A stretch of DNA of 64,000 nucleotides, from the NCBI RefSeq assembly GCF_009931695.1, contig NZ_CP048000.1, forward strand, positions 3,427,501 through 3,491,500, read 5' to 3'. Below, piece by piece: positions 9,201 to 16,997 of this stretch (the first letter of the stretch is position 1; every line of letters starts with the position of its first letter). The DNA is from Anaerocolumna sedimenticola (GTDB lineage Bacteria; Bacillota; Clostridia; Lachnospirales; Lachnospiraceae). Both the position numbers and the translations under genes were made by a program. A model generated the notes under the pieces. The model made no database searches. It had not been told where the DNA came from and was given only the letters and a program-made list of their open reading frames with translations.

Positions 9201-10906
9201 AAGAATCTGAGCGTGCGGTGAATATGACAATCTTATCTGAAAGCGGAAATTCAACAGCGTCAAATGAGTTAAAAGGTAATACAAATTATACTATAACTTA
9301 TCAACTGGATCCGGATTTTTCAGGTGTATTACCATGGAAGCTTTTGATTCTGTCTAACAATAAAACCGGTATCCGTGACTCTGTCATAAATTACTGTGCT
9401 GTTAAGGCTAATGGGAAGAAAGACCTGAATATCCTGCAGATAAAATCTAATGATGGGAATACAATTGATTTATCCAGTAATGCAAGATTTTTAACTGATA
9501 CAGAAAATTTAACTGATTATAATCTCCATATCACAACCTGGACCGTAGAGGAATTTATACAAAAATGTCCCCGTGGTGAGTATCAGTATATTCTCGAGGA
9601 TAATGAGGATAATAATTCTATGAACAGAGACTTAAGTAAAGCCGTTCCGTATATTGATGATGACGGTGACGGTTTCTATGAAGTAGATATGTTGATCCTG
9701 GGATTTGCCCATATGTATACTGATATTAATTCAAATAGTGCATTGCAGAATATTAAGGATTTTATAAAGACAGGAAAACCGGTTATATTTACACATGATA
9801 CAACTTCTTATGTTAATACAAGCCTGACACGGTATAAACAAAACGGCGGGTCAGAAAGTACGTATTGGGGATATAAGATAAATCAAAATTTCAGGAACCT
9901 GCTTGGAATGGACCGGTACGGAGTTACAGGACCTAATGGTAAGGATTGTGAAATTTTGGGACAGGGTTTCACCAATCTGCTGCTTAGCAGTAATGCCGAA
10001 TCTAATCCAATCGGCGATCTATTAAACCGGTACGGCTTTAATAAGTATGTCAATCCCAATAACCGACTTAATCTGGATACGAAATATGTAACTAATGTCA
10101 ATAACGGCCGTATAACATCCTATCCTTATAAGATTGATCAGAACTTTCAGGTTGGGACCACTCACAGCCAGTATTATCAACTGGATATGGAGAATAAAGA
10201 TTTAATCGTATGGTATTGCCTGTCAGATGAAAAAAGTAAGTTAATTAATTCAGTAACCGGTACGGATACAGGTTTATATAGTTCCGCACCAAATGATGTA
10301 CGGAATAATTATTATTTATACAGTAAAGGCAACCTTACTTATTCCGGTATGGGGAATACGGAGACGGTCAGTGATATGGAAATGAAATTATTTATCAATA
10401 CTATTATCGCCTCCTATACAGCTGCACCGAAAGTACCCCAGATAGTTATCAATAACAGTAATAAATCCACAGATGAAAACGGTAAGGATTATATCTATGT
10501 CGATTATGACATTTATGATACTTCCCGGGGTTACGGTTCCGATGTTATAGATGGGGATATACAAAAGCAAAAAGTGAAATTTGAAATTTTGGATTCCAAC
10601 CTGCTGCCGAATGAAAAATTCACTGTAAAATATTTTGAGATAACCGATCAGGAAGATGGTACCAGAACCGAATCGGAATTAACCGAATTGAAAACGAAAC
10701 AGTCAAGTACGGGTGAAGTTACGGAACAGATAAGAAGCGGGGAAGAGTATTATATTGAATTACCATTAACGGAATTAGCACTGTATCATAAAGGAAAAGA
10801 AATATCCATCAAAGTATTTCTGTCATACGGTAATACTTCAGAAAATACAATGACATCAGTTAAGGAATTTACTTTATTCCGAAGAGGGTTATTTGATTTA
10901 GATTAA
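6242..10906 (+). CDS. Giant exported protein of the pilus operon (DUF5057-like)
   Basis: 1554 residues with ribosome binding site GAGAGGAGAG. The N-terminus has a basic MKKY and one hydrophobic segment (about residues 5-23), followed by a possible signal peptidase site (KASA before AIYG). Next comes NPFVILEVVPYEGYAEIGYL, which I recognise from the DUF5057 family of clostridial proteins. The rest is a Tyr/Asn/Asp-rich extracellular-type sequence. Two Asp-rich loops, DNNGDGQF near residue 977 and DDDGDGFYEVD near 1138, resemble calcium-binding loops. There is no LPXTG-type sorting motif at the C-terminus. It sits directly after four prepilin genes and 11 bp before a GtrA-like gene. A role as a pilus-tip or surface adhesin is inference from context. 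Function of the family is not known to me. Confidence 0.65.
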   Translation: MKKYILGSILLLMIAFILTKGILIYTHKEEGTKASAAIYGTDGIIPVPKEEGMQGTENNPFVILEVVPYEGYAEIGYLIGGCEPVNLEDLAQDGVSAEIIKSTNTLNYSYGYEYKFDLEEGDTVGGGPKDWEYVYYQTRAQYGYYEKVENGKGNFIQTVTSQTVTEAPAGNGGYNKTNLYSKDNYYTLYDTKVKFVPVTEQTPPDVIRYSTEEIDQYSSKKFYNYDKKADLYTFNDSGRGSTNVYFYRDDVNGKYTAEVIPSSGYISWDDIMITYKKSDVYVPAADEYGKPNGKYNINITKADYTDVGEKNGNFIWVPNEDSKNIETNHNAIKIGDKVHTYRNRTYYRRMKYTLTNKNYFLTECLDIPENKINNYYTDDEGKTHPYNIQVITVTPQELNRVENQPVIDRADLIYFTSRDHFNGDLAEVWEKYHPEKKLNNPPKELADIDLTWETTVKILKKAAVSEDTAPLIFDVTVYTEISNAYKMNDSPDKYYSDGKPVDKNMLKANGYCSNIAKLFLMTEQMEPGKFYNEYIKTGRIISVPTKNASNKEEDKYGTRMTTGYYTEQSVEKSAIYWSNQTFLPYELFKDYSALDNNKVWETIGIDNYRIIVDSGASNVSVRHNAYTYDGDNSITQLFMNSGISENIYRKEAFDFFEELNGVRPNYISPAEAVYYLLHQHKTGYDKDTLRILEIEPCNDFIWDGNSSTWETGSETGNGSPYARQYFTKFFPNFHGKVLIKTITTSELIGSKTDLNANYDMIFFGLQDGLFNKGNTSINGNWLNNVPLYNDILLNGKVYLHNGDKILGMKKLRGTLGGDYDYTDVYTFSGNDITKLKLDELTNFMEGGKPVLLDTGFYTDESRNRVNDIKVDSDSYVYDLAKNSRDELFYADGISTDKLEALLSIPVTKLNLGWNNSSSPMEGIDYPVVYKDKTKPENTALTDDKIYINGLDMNNRTLQYRLNIETASDTDFTVKLYTDNNGDGQFTEESERAVNMTILSESGNSTASNELKGNTNYTITYQLDPDFSGVLPWKLLILSNNKTGIRDSVINYCAVKANGKKDLNILQIKSNDGNTIDLSSNARFLTDTENLTDYNLHITTWTVEEFIQKCPRGEYQYILEDNEDNNSMNRDLSKAVPYIDDDGDGFYEVDMLILGFAHMYTDINSNSALQNIKDFIKTGKPVIFTHDTTSYVNTSLTRYKQNGGSESTYWGYKINQNFRNLLGMDRYGVTGPNGKDCEILGQGFTNLLLSSNAESNPIGDLLNRYGFNKYVNPNNRLNLDTKYVTNVNNGRITSYPYKIDQNFQVGTTHSQYYQLDMENKDLIVWYCLSDEKSKLINSVTGTDTGLYSSAPNDVRNNYYLYSKGNLTYSGMGNTETVSDMEMKLFINTIIASYTAAPKVPQIVINNSNKSTDENGKDYIYVDYDIYDTSRGYGSDVIDGDIQKQKVKFEILDSNLLPNEKFTVKYFEITDQEDGTRTESELTELKTKQSSTGEVTEQIRSGEEYYIELPLTELALYHKGKEISIKVFLSYGNTSENTMTSVKEFTLFRRGLFDLD

Positions 10907-10917
10907 AGGAGAAATCA

Positions 10918-11364
10918 ATGTTTCAAAGATTACCGGGAATATATAAATCCATATGGAAAAGGGCTGTAAACAGGGAGACAATTACCTATGGAATCGCGGG
11001 TGCTCTGACAACGCTGGTTAATTATGCGGCTTATTATATATTCTGTAATAGAATCGGAATAGAGAATCTGATTGCCAACATAATAGCCTGGATAATAGCA
11101 GTAATTTTTGCGTATATTATTAATGATATATGGGTATTTAAAGCACAGATGTCAGGTATTCAATCTGAATTTATTAAGGTTATCAAATTTTTCGGAGCAA
11201 GATTATTTTCCCTTATTGTGGAAGAAGCCGGTTTATTTCTATTTGTAGATATATTATCCTGGAATAACCTGGTTGTTAAGGCTGCACTGGCAGTTATTGT
11301 AATAATTTTAAATTATTTTTTCAGTAAGCTTTATATTTTTAATAAAAGAAGTATTGAAATATAA
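10918..11364 (+). CDS. GtrA-like membrane protein
   Basis: 148 residues, AAAGGAG ribosome binding site. Four predicted membrane segments, with the family signature near the N-terminus (TYGIAGALTTLVNYAAYYIF) and the IAWIIAVIFAYIINDIWVF pattern. GtrA-family proteins are small integral membrane proteins linked to cell-surface polysaccharide synthesis, often as flippases of lipid-linked sugars. The gene is 11 bp after the giant pilus-operon protein and probably ends the operon. A weak inverted repeat follows the stop (ATGATTC...GAATCAT, 11364-11396) without a T run. Whether it serves pilus glycosylation is unknown. Confidence 0.8.
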   Translation: MFQRLPGIYKSIWKRAVNRETITYGIAGALTTLVNYAAYYIFCNRIGIENLIANIIAWIIAVIFAYIINDIWVFKAQMSGIQSEFIKVIKFFGARLFSLIVEEAGLFLFVDILSWNNLVVKAALAVIVIILNYFFSKLYIFNKRSIEI

Positions 11365-11398
11365 TGATTCGTATGGCTTTGGCCGGGTGAATCATATA

Positions 11399-11495
11399 AC
11401 CGGAAGAAACACGCTTTGCGAGTTTCTCCGGTTCGCGTGCGCATTCGGATATTGCAAGCAAAACTTGCTAATTCTCACTTTGCTTTCGCGGAAAT
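11399..11495 (-). repeat. Terminator-tail repeat, copy A
   Basis: Copy of the roughly 98-bp dispersed repeat. Read on the minus strand it starts at the CCGCGAAAGCAAAGTGAG end right after the intrinsic terminator of the ABC-F gene and ends with GTTTCTTCCGGTT. It contains an inverted repeat with arms CCGGAGAAAC and GTTTCTTCCGG and a palindromic centre near GCAAG...CTTGC. Close relatives lie at 22648, 22745, 28089 and 32123. Confidence 0.9.
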
Positions 11496-11496
11496 T

Positions 11497-11537
11497 AAGG
11501 GGTTATTGCATAATTTTCGGATAATGCAATAGCCCCT
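11497..11537 (-). terminator. Intrinsic terminator of the ABC-F gene
   Basis: On the minus strand, 18 bases after the ABC-F stop, the arms AGGGGCTATTGCAT and ATGCAATAACCCCT form a stem of about 13 bp followed by TTAATTT. The repeat (copy A) starts at once after it. The stem could also act for the plus-strand pilus operon. Confidence 0.75.
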
Positions 11538-11554
11538 GTTATATATCATTAATT

Positions 11555-13108
11555 TTAAATTCTTGTAGACCAATCGGTACAATCCCAGACTTTCGTAGCA
11601 AATTCTTCATAAAAATCTGGTTCATGACAAATTAAAAGAATACTACCTTTATATTCGGTAAGCGCTCTTTTTAATTCTGTTTTTGCATCCACATCTAAGT
11701 GATTGGTAGGTTCGTCCAATAATAATACATTAGTTTCCCGGTTGATTAACTTACATAAACGTACCTTTGCCTGCTCACCGCCACTTAACACTCTTACCAT
11801 ACTTTCAATATGCTTTGTAGTGAGACCGCATTTAGCCAGGGCGGAACGAACTTCATACTGGGTAAAGGATGGGAAATCCCGCCAGAGTTCTTCTATACAG
11901 GTATTATTTTTGGCTCCGCTCATTTCCTGCTCAAAATAACCCTGATATAAATAATCCCCAAGGGTGACTTTACCCTCAAGGGAAGGAATTAACCCGATAA
12001 TACTCTTTAAAAGTGTTGTTTTACCGATACCGTTTGCTCCCTTTAACACAATTTTATCCCCGCGTTCCATGGTTAAAGTTAAAGGTTTTGACAAAGGTTC
12101 ATCATAACCGATCACCAGATGTTCTGTCTGGAAGATATATCTTCCGGCTGCCCGGGCTTCTTTAAAATTAAATTCCGGCTTGGGTTTTTCTTTGGCAAGT
12201 TCAATCACATCCATTTTATCCAGCTTCTTTTGTCTGGACATAGCCATGTTCCGGGTGGAAACCCTGGCTTTATTTCTGGCAACAAAATCCTGTAACTCAC
12301 TGATTTCCTGCTGTTGTTTTTTATAAGCAGATTCCAGCTGGGCTTTTTTTACTTCGTATACTTCCAAAAATTTATCGTAATTTCCTACATAACGGTTTAA
12401 TTCCGCATTTTCCATATGATATATAATATTTATTACACTGTTAATAAAAGGTATGTCATGGGAGATTAATATAAATGCATTTTCATAGTCTAATAAGTAA
12501 CGTTTAAGCCATTCTATGTGTACCGTATCCAGATAATTGGTGGGCTCGTCCAATAATAAGATATCCGGCTTTTCTAATAATAATTTACCTAATAAAACCT
12601 TTGTTCTTTGACCGCCGCTTAATTCCGTAACATCCTGATCTAAGCCAATCGCATCCAGTCCAAGAGCCCGACCGATTTCTTCAACTTTAGAATCTATTAC
12701 ATAGAAATTATTGTTATCGAGAACATCCTGTATTGTACCGAATTCTTCCATAATAATCATAAGTGTGTCAGGATCTGCATCTGCCATTTGGTTACAGAGT
12801 GAATTCATTTTTGCCTCTAATTCATACAAATAAGAAAAAGCGGACTTTAAAACCTGGCGGATAGTCATCCCTTTTTCTAATACGGAATGCTGATCCAGAT
12901 AACCAACCCTGACGTTTTTAGCCCATTCAATATTACCCTCATCGGGCATTAACTTACCGGTTACAATATTTAAGAATGTGGATTTGCCTTCCCCATTGGC
13001 ACCAACCAGACCTATATGCTCCCCTTTTAAAAGACGAAAGGATACGTTATTAAAAATAGCCCTGTCGCCAAAACCATGAGTGAGATTCGTTACATTTAAG
13101 ATGCTCAT
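11555..13108 (-). CDS. ABC-F family ATP-binding protein (duplicated ATPase)
   Basis: 517 residues, no membrane segments, two ABC ATPase domains. Domain 1 has Walker A GANGEGKST (about residue 36), signature LSGGQRTKV and Walker B ILLLDEPTNYLD. Domain 2 has GANGIGKTT, LSGGEQAKVRL and VLLLDEPTNHLD. The charged inter-domain linker (about 240-320) fits the P-site tRNA interaction motif region of ABC-F proteins, which act on ribosomes as translation factors or antibiotic-protection proteins. Ribosome binding site AAGGAG lies before the ATG. The linker is of ordinary length; there is no specific evidence for drug resistance. The exact ABC-F subfamily was not resolved. Confidence 0.9.
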   Translation of the reverse strand: MSILNVTNLTHGFGDRAIFNNVSFRLLKGEHIGLVGANGEGKSTFLNIVTGKLMPDEGNIEWAKNVRVGYLDQHSVLEKGMTIRQVLKSAFSYLYELEAKMNSLCNQMADADPDTLMIIMEEFGTIQDVLDNNNFYVIDSKVEEIGRALGLDAIGLDQDVTELSGGQRTKVLLGKLLLEKPDILLLDEPTNYLDTVHIEWLKRYLLDYENAFILISHDIPFINSVINIIYHMENAELNRYVGNYDKFLEVYEVKKAQLESAYKKQQQEISELQDFVARNKARVSTRNMAMSRQKKLDKMDVIELAKEKPKPEFNFKEARAAGRYIFQTEHLVIGYDEPLSKPLTLTMERGDKIVLKGANGIGKTTLLKSIIGLIPSLEGKVTLGDYLYQGYFEQEMSGAKNNTCIEELWRDFPSFTQYEVRSALAKCGLTTKHIESMVRVLSGGEQAKVRLCKLINRETNVLLLDEPTNHLDVDAKTELKRALTEYKGSILLICHEPDFYEEFATKVWDCTDWSTRI

Positions 13109-13454
13109 ACATGCTCCTTGCTCGATTTATTATATAGTTAATTACGAAATTATTATAGTTATGCAATTAACGATTTGTAACTTAAGGGTTACCTTATAGA
13201 TTATACATAAATTTTATATAAATTCAAGTGCAAAATTTTATGTAATTATTACAATAAATGCTTTAGAAATAAAAATGATAAAAATGTTAAACCCTTATTA
13301 TAAGCGGTTTTTATCTGGTGAGAGAGTTATACTTCACAATAATTATCTGGTATAGATTACAGAAATGTTACATGTTATACAAGATTGCTCTCTATAAATT
13401 ATCTAAGAAATATAACTCCTTACCTGTTTAAGATTTTGGTAATAATAACAAATA
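13109..13454. other. AT-rich intergenic region without recognised gene
   Basis: 346 bp between two minus-strand genes. It must carry the promoter of the ABC-F gene. No convincing attenuator hairpin or leader peptide of the type that controls some resistance ABC-F genes was seen, and no coding potential. Confidence 0.4.
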
Positions 13455-14270
13455 TTATGTTTCAATAAATTTCCTTAATTCCAGATTGAATTTCCCCTGT
13501 TCTTCATAAAACAAGGCATGGCCGCTGTTAAGAAATGGAACCAGCGTGGAATTCCTGATTAATTCATTTTGTGCCTGCCCTAGGGGAAAATAACATACCG
13601 CATCATGCACACCATGAAGTATTAGGGTAGGGACATTAATTGCAGTTAAATCAAAAAAAAGACTTTCTTCATCAAGCCAGGTATTGGCTATTTTAGCAGT
13701 GGCCCAAGAGGCAGCCATAAGGCCCAAACGAAATAACCAATCTTTCATGGGTTCACCTACCTCCTGATAAAAAAAGATAGTTCCAAAGTCGCGGAGCATT
13801 TGCGGGCGGTTATGATAAGTACCTCTTATAATATCTATTACGGCTTCCCTCGTCTGGCCGTACGGAAAATAAGGTCTCCTAATCAGGCTAGGTGCTGCGG
13901 CAGCGCATAAAACCAGTTTGGAAATGCCATATTCCCGATGCCTTGCCATATAACGAACTGCAATAGCACCTCCGGTAGAATGACCTACTAAGGTTACATT
14001 ATTCAATCCTAAAGTATCAATTACAAAACGAACATCATCGGATAGGCGGTTGTAATCATAACCCTCAAAAGGTCTGTCTGATAACCCAAAACCTCTTTGG
14101 TCCAAACCGATACAGCGGTAACCCAGTTTCGGCAGCTGATTAAACTGATACTCAAACAAATTGTGGCTCCCTGGCCAGCCGTGTAAAAATACAATCGTTT
14201 TTTCGCCCTTAGGATTGATATCTTCACAATAAAGATTTACACCCGGTTCTACATTTATATAGTATCCCAA
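13455..14270 (-). CDS. Alpha/beta hydrolase
   Basis: 271 residues from a TTG start at 14268-14270, chosen because a strong GGAGGT lies 6 bases upstream; an ATG further upstream (14333) has no such signal and adds residues absent from the family. Core features: oxyanion-hole FLHGWPGS, LDQRGFGLSDRP, nucleophile elbow VGHSTGG (Ser), an acid in LHGVHD and a His in NSGHALFYEE. This is the epoxide-hydrolase/haloperoxidase-like branch of the fold. Substrate unknown. It stands alone between the ABC-F gene and a divergent HD gene. Confidence 0.85.
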   Translation of the reverse strand: MGYYINVEPGVNLYCEDINPKGEKTIVFLHGWPGSHNLFEYQFNQLPKLGYRCIGLDQRGFGLSDRPFEGYDYNRLSDDVRFVIDTLGLNNVTLVGHSTGGAIAVRYMARHREYGISKLVLCAAAAPSLIRRPYFPYGQTREAVIDIIRGTYHNRPQMLRDFGTIFFYQEVGEPMKDWLFRLGLMAASWATAKIANTWLDEESLFFDLTAINVPTLILHGVHDAVCYFPLGQAQNELIRNSTLVPFLNSGHALFYEEQGKFNLELRKFIET

Positions 14271-14412
14271 CAGAATACCTCCAAGATAATGCTTTTCTAT
14301 TAGTTTATTCCTGAAGCTCAAATGTGTTATCAAGTAGTAAAAATTATGATTTACCGGAATAAACTTTACCTTGTATTAACATTACTATTATACAAATGTG
14401 TAAAAGTGTTTC

Positions 14413-14441
14413 TTGTACTTCCCATTTAAGAAGTGTATAAT
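14413..14441 (+). promoter_or_regulatory. Sigma-70-type promoter for the HD/GNAT genes
   Basis: TTGTAC, a 17-bp spacer and TATAAT, 110 bp upstream of the HD-domain gene. Perfect -10 and good spacing. Confidence 0.65.
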
Positions 14442-14550
14442 ATCAAAAAGTGATTATATGGTTAAATTTTCAAACTTCAGGGAATTATTATATTAGTTTT
14501 TTACAGACTTTTTGAAAAAATAAATAGAACGAATCTTAAGGAGATTATTC

Positions 14551-15210
14551 ATGATTACTTATAGTGAAATTAAAAAGAATAGACAAATAAAAACTTATAT
14601 ACAAAAAGCAGATGAATCTTTAATTGCTTTAGGATATACGGAACATAGCTTTGCTCATGTGGGAATTGTTGCGGAAATGGCAAAATATATATTAACTACC
14701 ATGGGGTACCCGGATAGAACCATTGAATTGGCTCAAATAGCAGGATATATGCACGATATCGGAAATGTAATAAATCGTGTGGATCATGCCCAGAGCGGAG
14801 CAGTTATGGCATTTCGTATTTTAGATAAAATTGGTGTGGATGCGAACGAAATAGCAACGATTATATCCGCTATAGGAAATCATGATGAAAGCACTGCCGT
14901 ACCGGTCAATGAGGTGGCAGCAGCTTTAATATTAGCTGATAAAACCGATGTTCGATATACAAGAGTCAGAAACAGGGATCTTGCCAGCTTTGATATCCAT
15001 GACAGGGTAAATTATGCGGTAAAAGAGTCAAAAACGATTATAAATGAAGAAAAAACCAAAATATCGCTAAATCTTACCGTAGATACGGAATTTTCATCTG
15101 TAATGGATTATTTTGAAATATTTCTTGAACGAATGATCTTATGCAAAAAAGCCGCTGAGAAATTAAATCTTAGATTCCAGCTTGTTATTAATGGACAGAA
15201 ATTATTATAG
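14551..15210 (+). CDS. HD-domain phosphohydrolase
   Basis: 219 residues, AAGGAG ribosome binding site. Metal-ligand pattern of the HD superfamily: His36 (in FAHVG), His68-Asp69 (MHDIGN), His79, His111 (GNHDE) and Asp130 (LADKTD). It resembles short single-domain HD proteins acting on nucleotides or phosphate esters; it lacks the HD-GYP signature, so it is not an obvious c-di-GMP phosphodiesterase. Followed after 32 bp by a GNAT gene, likely the same transcript. Substrate unknown. Confidence 0.8.
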   Translation: MITYSEIKKNRQIKTYIQKADESLIALGYTEHSFAHVGIVAEMAKYILTTMGYPDRTIELAQIAGYMHDIGNVINRVDHAQSGAVMAFRILDKIGVDANEIATIISAIGNHDESTAVPVNEVAAALILADKTDVRYTRVRNRDLASFDIHDRVNYAVKESKTIINEEKTKISLNLTVDTEFSSVMDYFEIFLERMILCKKAAEKLNLRFQLVINGQKLL

Positions 15211-15242
15211 TTAATAACGATTTAAAACCGGAGGGGATAGTC

Positions 15243-16106
15243 ATGCAGGTTAAAATCTATCGTACAGTTGAAAAATTTCTACAGGAAAATGAAACAGTTC
15301 TTTTGGAAAAGGAATCTGTGAGTCAATTAATTTTATTTAATGCTATGGCAAACAGGGATTTGCAAACCAATCAGTCCATGATATTTGGCAGGGTGGCGGA
15401 TGAGTTTCATCATCCGTTCGTACTTTTTGCCAATGTACTTCCCTTTAACCTGCTGATCCATTGGATCTCCGGTACTGTAATAAAAGAAGCAATTTCGCCT
15501 ATAGTGGATTACATAATTGGAAATAATATCCAGATAACAGGAATCAATGGGAATAAAGCAATTTGTGATTTGTTTATTTCGGAGTATAAGAAAAAAAGAC
15601 CGGAGAGTGAATTTAAGATACGTCTCCCTATGGATATTATGGAACTAAGAACCTTAAAGGATATTGATTTAGTAAAAGGAATTGCCAGAAAAGCAAATAA
15701 TACGGAAGTTAATCAAATTGCAAAATGGATGGTGGAATTTGCAAAAGAGGCTTTAGGGGAAGAAATCTTATATGAAGATCAAATTCCTAAAGCCGCCAGG
15801 ATGATAGAAAACGGAAGGCTGTATACCTTTGAAAAACCGGATGGAGAAATTGTATCTATGGCTGCCGCTTCCAGACAATTAGTTAACGGAATCTGTGTGA
15901 ATTATGTCTATACCCCAAAGAACTACAGGAACAAGGGGTATGCGGCAACTACTATGTATTGCCTTAGTAAAGAAATGCTGAATAATGGAAATCAATTCTG
16001 CGCTTTATTTGTTGATAAAAGGAACCCTGTTTCTAACAGGGTATATAGTAAAATCGGATATGAGATTAAGGACAATCAGTATGATATGCGATTGATACGT
16101 AATTAG
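15243..16106 (+). CDS. GNAT family N-acetyltransferase
   Basis: 287 residues, strong GGAGGGG ribosome binding site. The N-terminal half is an extra domain of unknown fold; the C-terminal half (about 145-285) is a GNAT domain with the acetyl-CoA loop YRNKGYAATTMYCLSKEML (R-x-x-G-x-A type) and a terminal NRVYSKIGYEI strand. This architecture is common in Firmicutes GNAT proteins. Probably co-transcribed with the HD gene. Substrate cannot be assigned. Confidence 0.85.
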   Translation: MQVKIYRTVEKFLQENETVLLEKESVSQLILFNAMANRDLQTNQSMIFGRVADEFHHPFVLFANVLPFNLLIHWISGTVIKEAISPIVDYIIGNNIQITGINGNKAICDLFISEYKKKRPESEFKIRLPMDIMELRTLKDIDLVKGIARKANNTEVNQIAKWMVEFAKEALGEEILYEDQIPKAARMIENGRLYTFEKPDGEIVSMAAASRQLVNGICVNYVYTPKNYRNKGYAATTMYCLSKEMLNNGNQFCALFVDKRNPVSNRVYSKIGYEIKDNQYDMRLIRN

Positions 16107-16360
16107 TATAATTTTATTAATTCAGTATTATTGCTGTAGTGGCCTTTATGGCTAAAAAGTAGATTGTAATTATAATAGAAAGGAGCAAGGAGCTGTTGTA
16201 GAATTATAAATGTATTGAGCTTGGGTCTGGAATATAGTATCTATTTCCCACATTTTGTGCTAAATCCCGGAATAAGAGGGTTCTTTCTCTCCCAAGTAAG
16301 ATAGATTTTAAATTTTATGGCAGTCCTAATGGGACATTTACCGTTCCCAATGACAAAAGT

Positions 16361-16849
16361 ATGGAAATAGAACGTAAATTTAAAATATTAAATAAACCGG
16401 AGGGTTTAGACCGATATCCGAAAAAAGAAATCGAACAGGGTTACCTGTGTATCAATCCGATTGTTCGCATCCGTAAAAGTAATGAAGAATATTATTTAAC
16501 CTACAAATCCAGATTAAATATGAAAGATAATCCCAAGGATATCGCCTTAACCTGTGAAGAAGTAGAATTGCCGTTAGTCAAAGAAGCCTACGAACATTTA
16601 CGAAGTAAAGTGGATGATTACCTGATTACAAAAACCCGTTATCTGATACCTATCGGTAATAATTATACTGCGGAATTAGATGAATTCCATGGATATCTGG
16701 AGGGATTGATATTTGTTGAGGTAGAATTTCCGGATGAAGAAAAGGCCGAAGCCTTTCAACCTCCGGAATGGTTTGGAGAAGATGTATCTTTAGATAAGCG
16801 TTATAAAAATAATTATCTGGCAACTATTAATAATCTGGCAGTATTTTAA
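16361..16849 (+). CDS. CYTH domain protein (triphosphate tunnel metalloenzyme)
   Basis: 162 residues starting MEIERKFKI, which holds the ExExK signature of CYTH enzymes. Further tunnel residues appear as PIVRIRKS, YYLTYKS, LIPIGNNYTAELDEFHG and FVEVEFPDEEKA, complete for a bacterial CYTH protein (about 150-190 residues). The family hydrolyses inorganic triphosphate or nucleoside triphosphates. The start lacks a clear Shine-Dalgarno sequence, although the ExExK motif fixes the N-terminus. The upstream 250 bp hold complementary runs (CTTGGG and CCCAAG) but no recognisable riboswitch. Confidence 0.85.
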   Translation: MEIERKFKILNKPEGLDRYPKKEIEQGYLCINPIVRIRKSNEEYYLTYKSRLNMKDNPKDIALTCEEVELPLVKEAYEHLRSKVDDYLITKTRYLIPIGNNYTAELDEFHGYLEGLIFVEVEFPDEEKAEAFQPPEWFGEDVSLDKRYKNNYLATINNLAVF

Positions 16850-16945
16850 CATCAGGCAGAAGCAGTTCCCACGGCAGGATCCACATGACTCACTGCCGGA
16901 AGCTGCCACCGAGTCACAGCTTATCAGCACCAGAGTCTGACAAGT

Positions 16946-16997
16946 CAAACTCTTTCCTGTCTCATAGGAAAGTTTGCCCTATGGGACAAAAAGTCCC
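16946..16997 (-). other. Hairpins between convergent CYTH and kinase genes
   Basis: Two stems: arms CAAACTTTCCT and AGGAAAGAGTTTG (16946-16976), and GGGAC/GTCCC with a five-T loop directly after the histidine kinase stop (16983-16997). They may act in transcription end or mRNA 3' stability for the minus-strand genes. No long T run follows, so a terminator call is tentative. Confidence 0.4.

Noticed and set aside
11555-13108. Specific antibiotic-resistance ABC-F (Vga/Lsa/Msr-like)
   Set aside because: No extended linker or leader attenuator was seen; only a general ABC-F call is supported.
16107-16360. Riboswitch before the CYTH gene
   Set aside because: Some complementary runs exist, but no conserved core of any known riboswitch class could be recognised.
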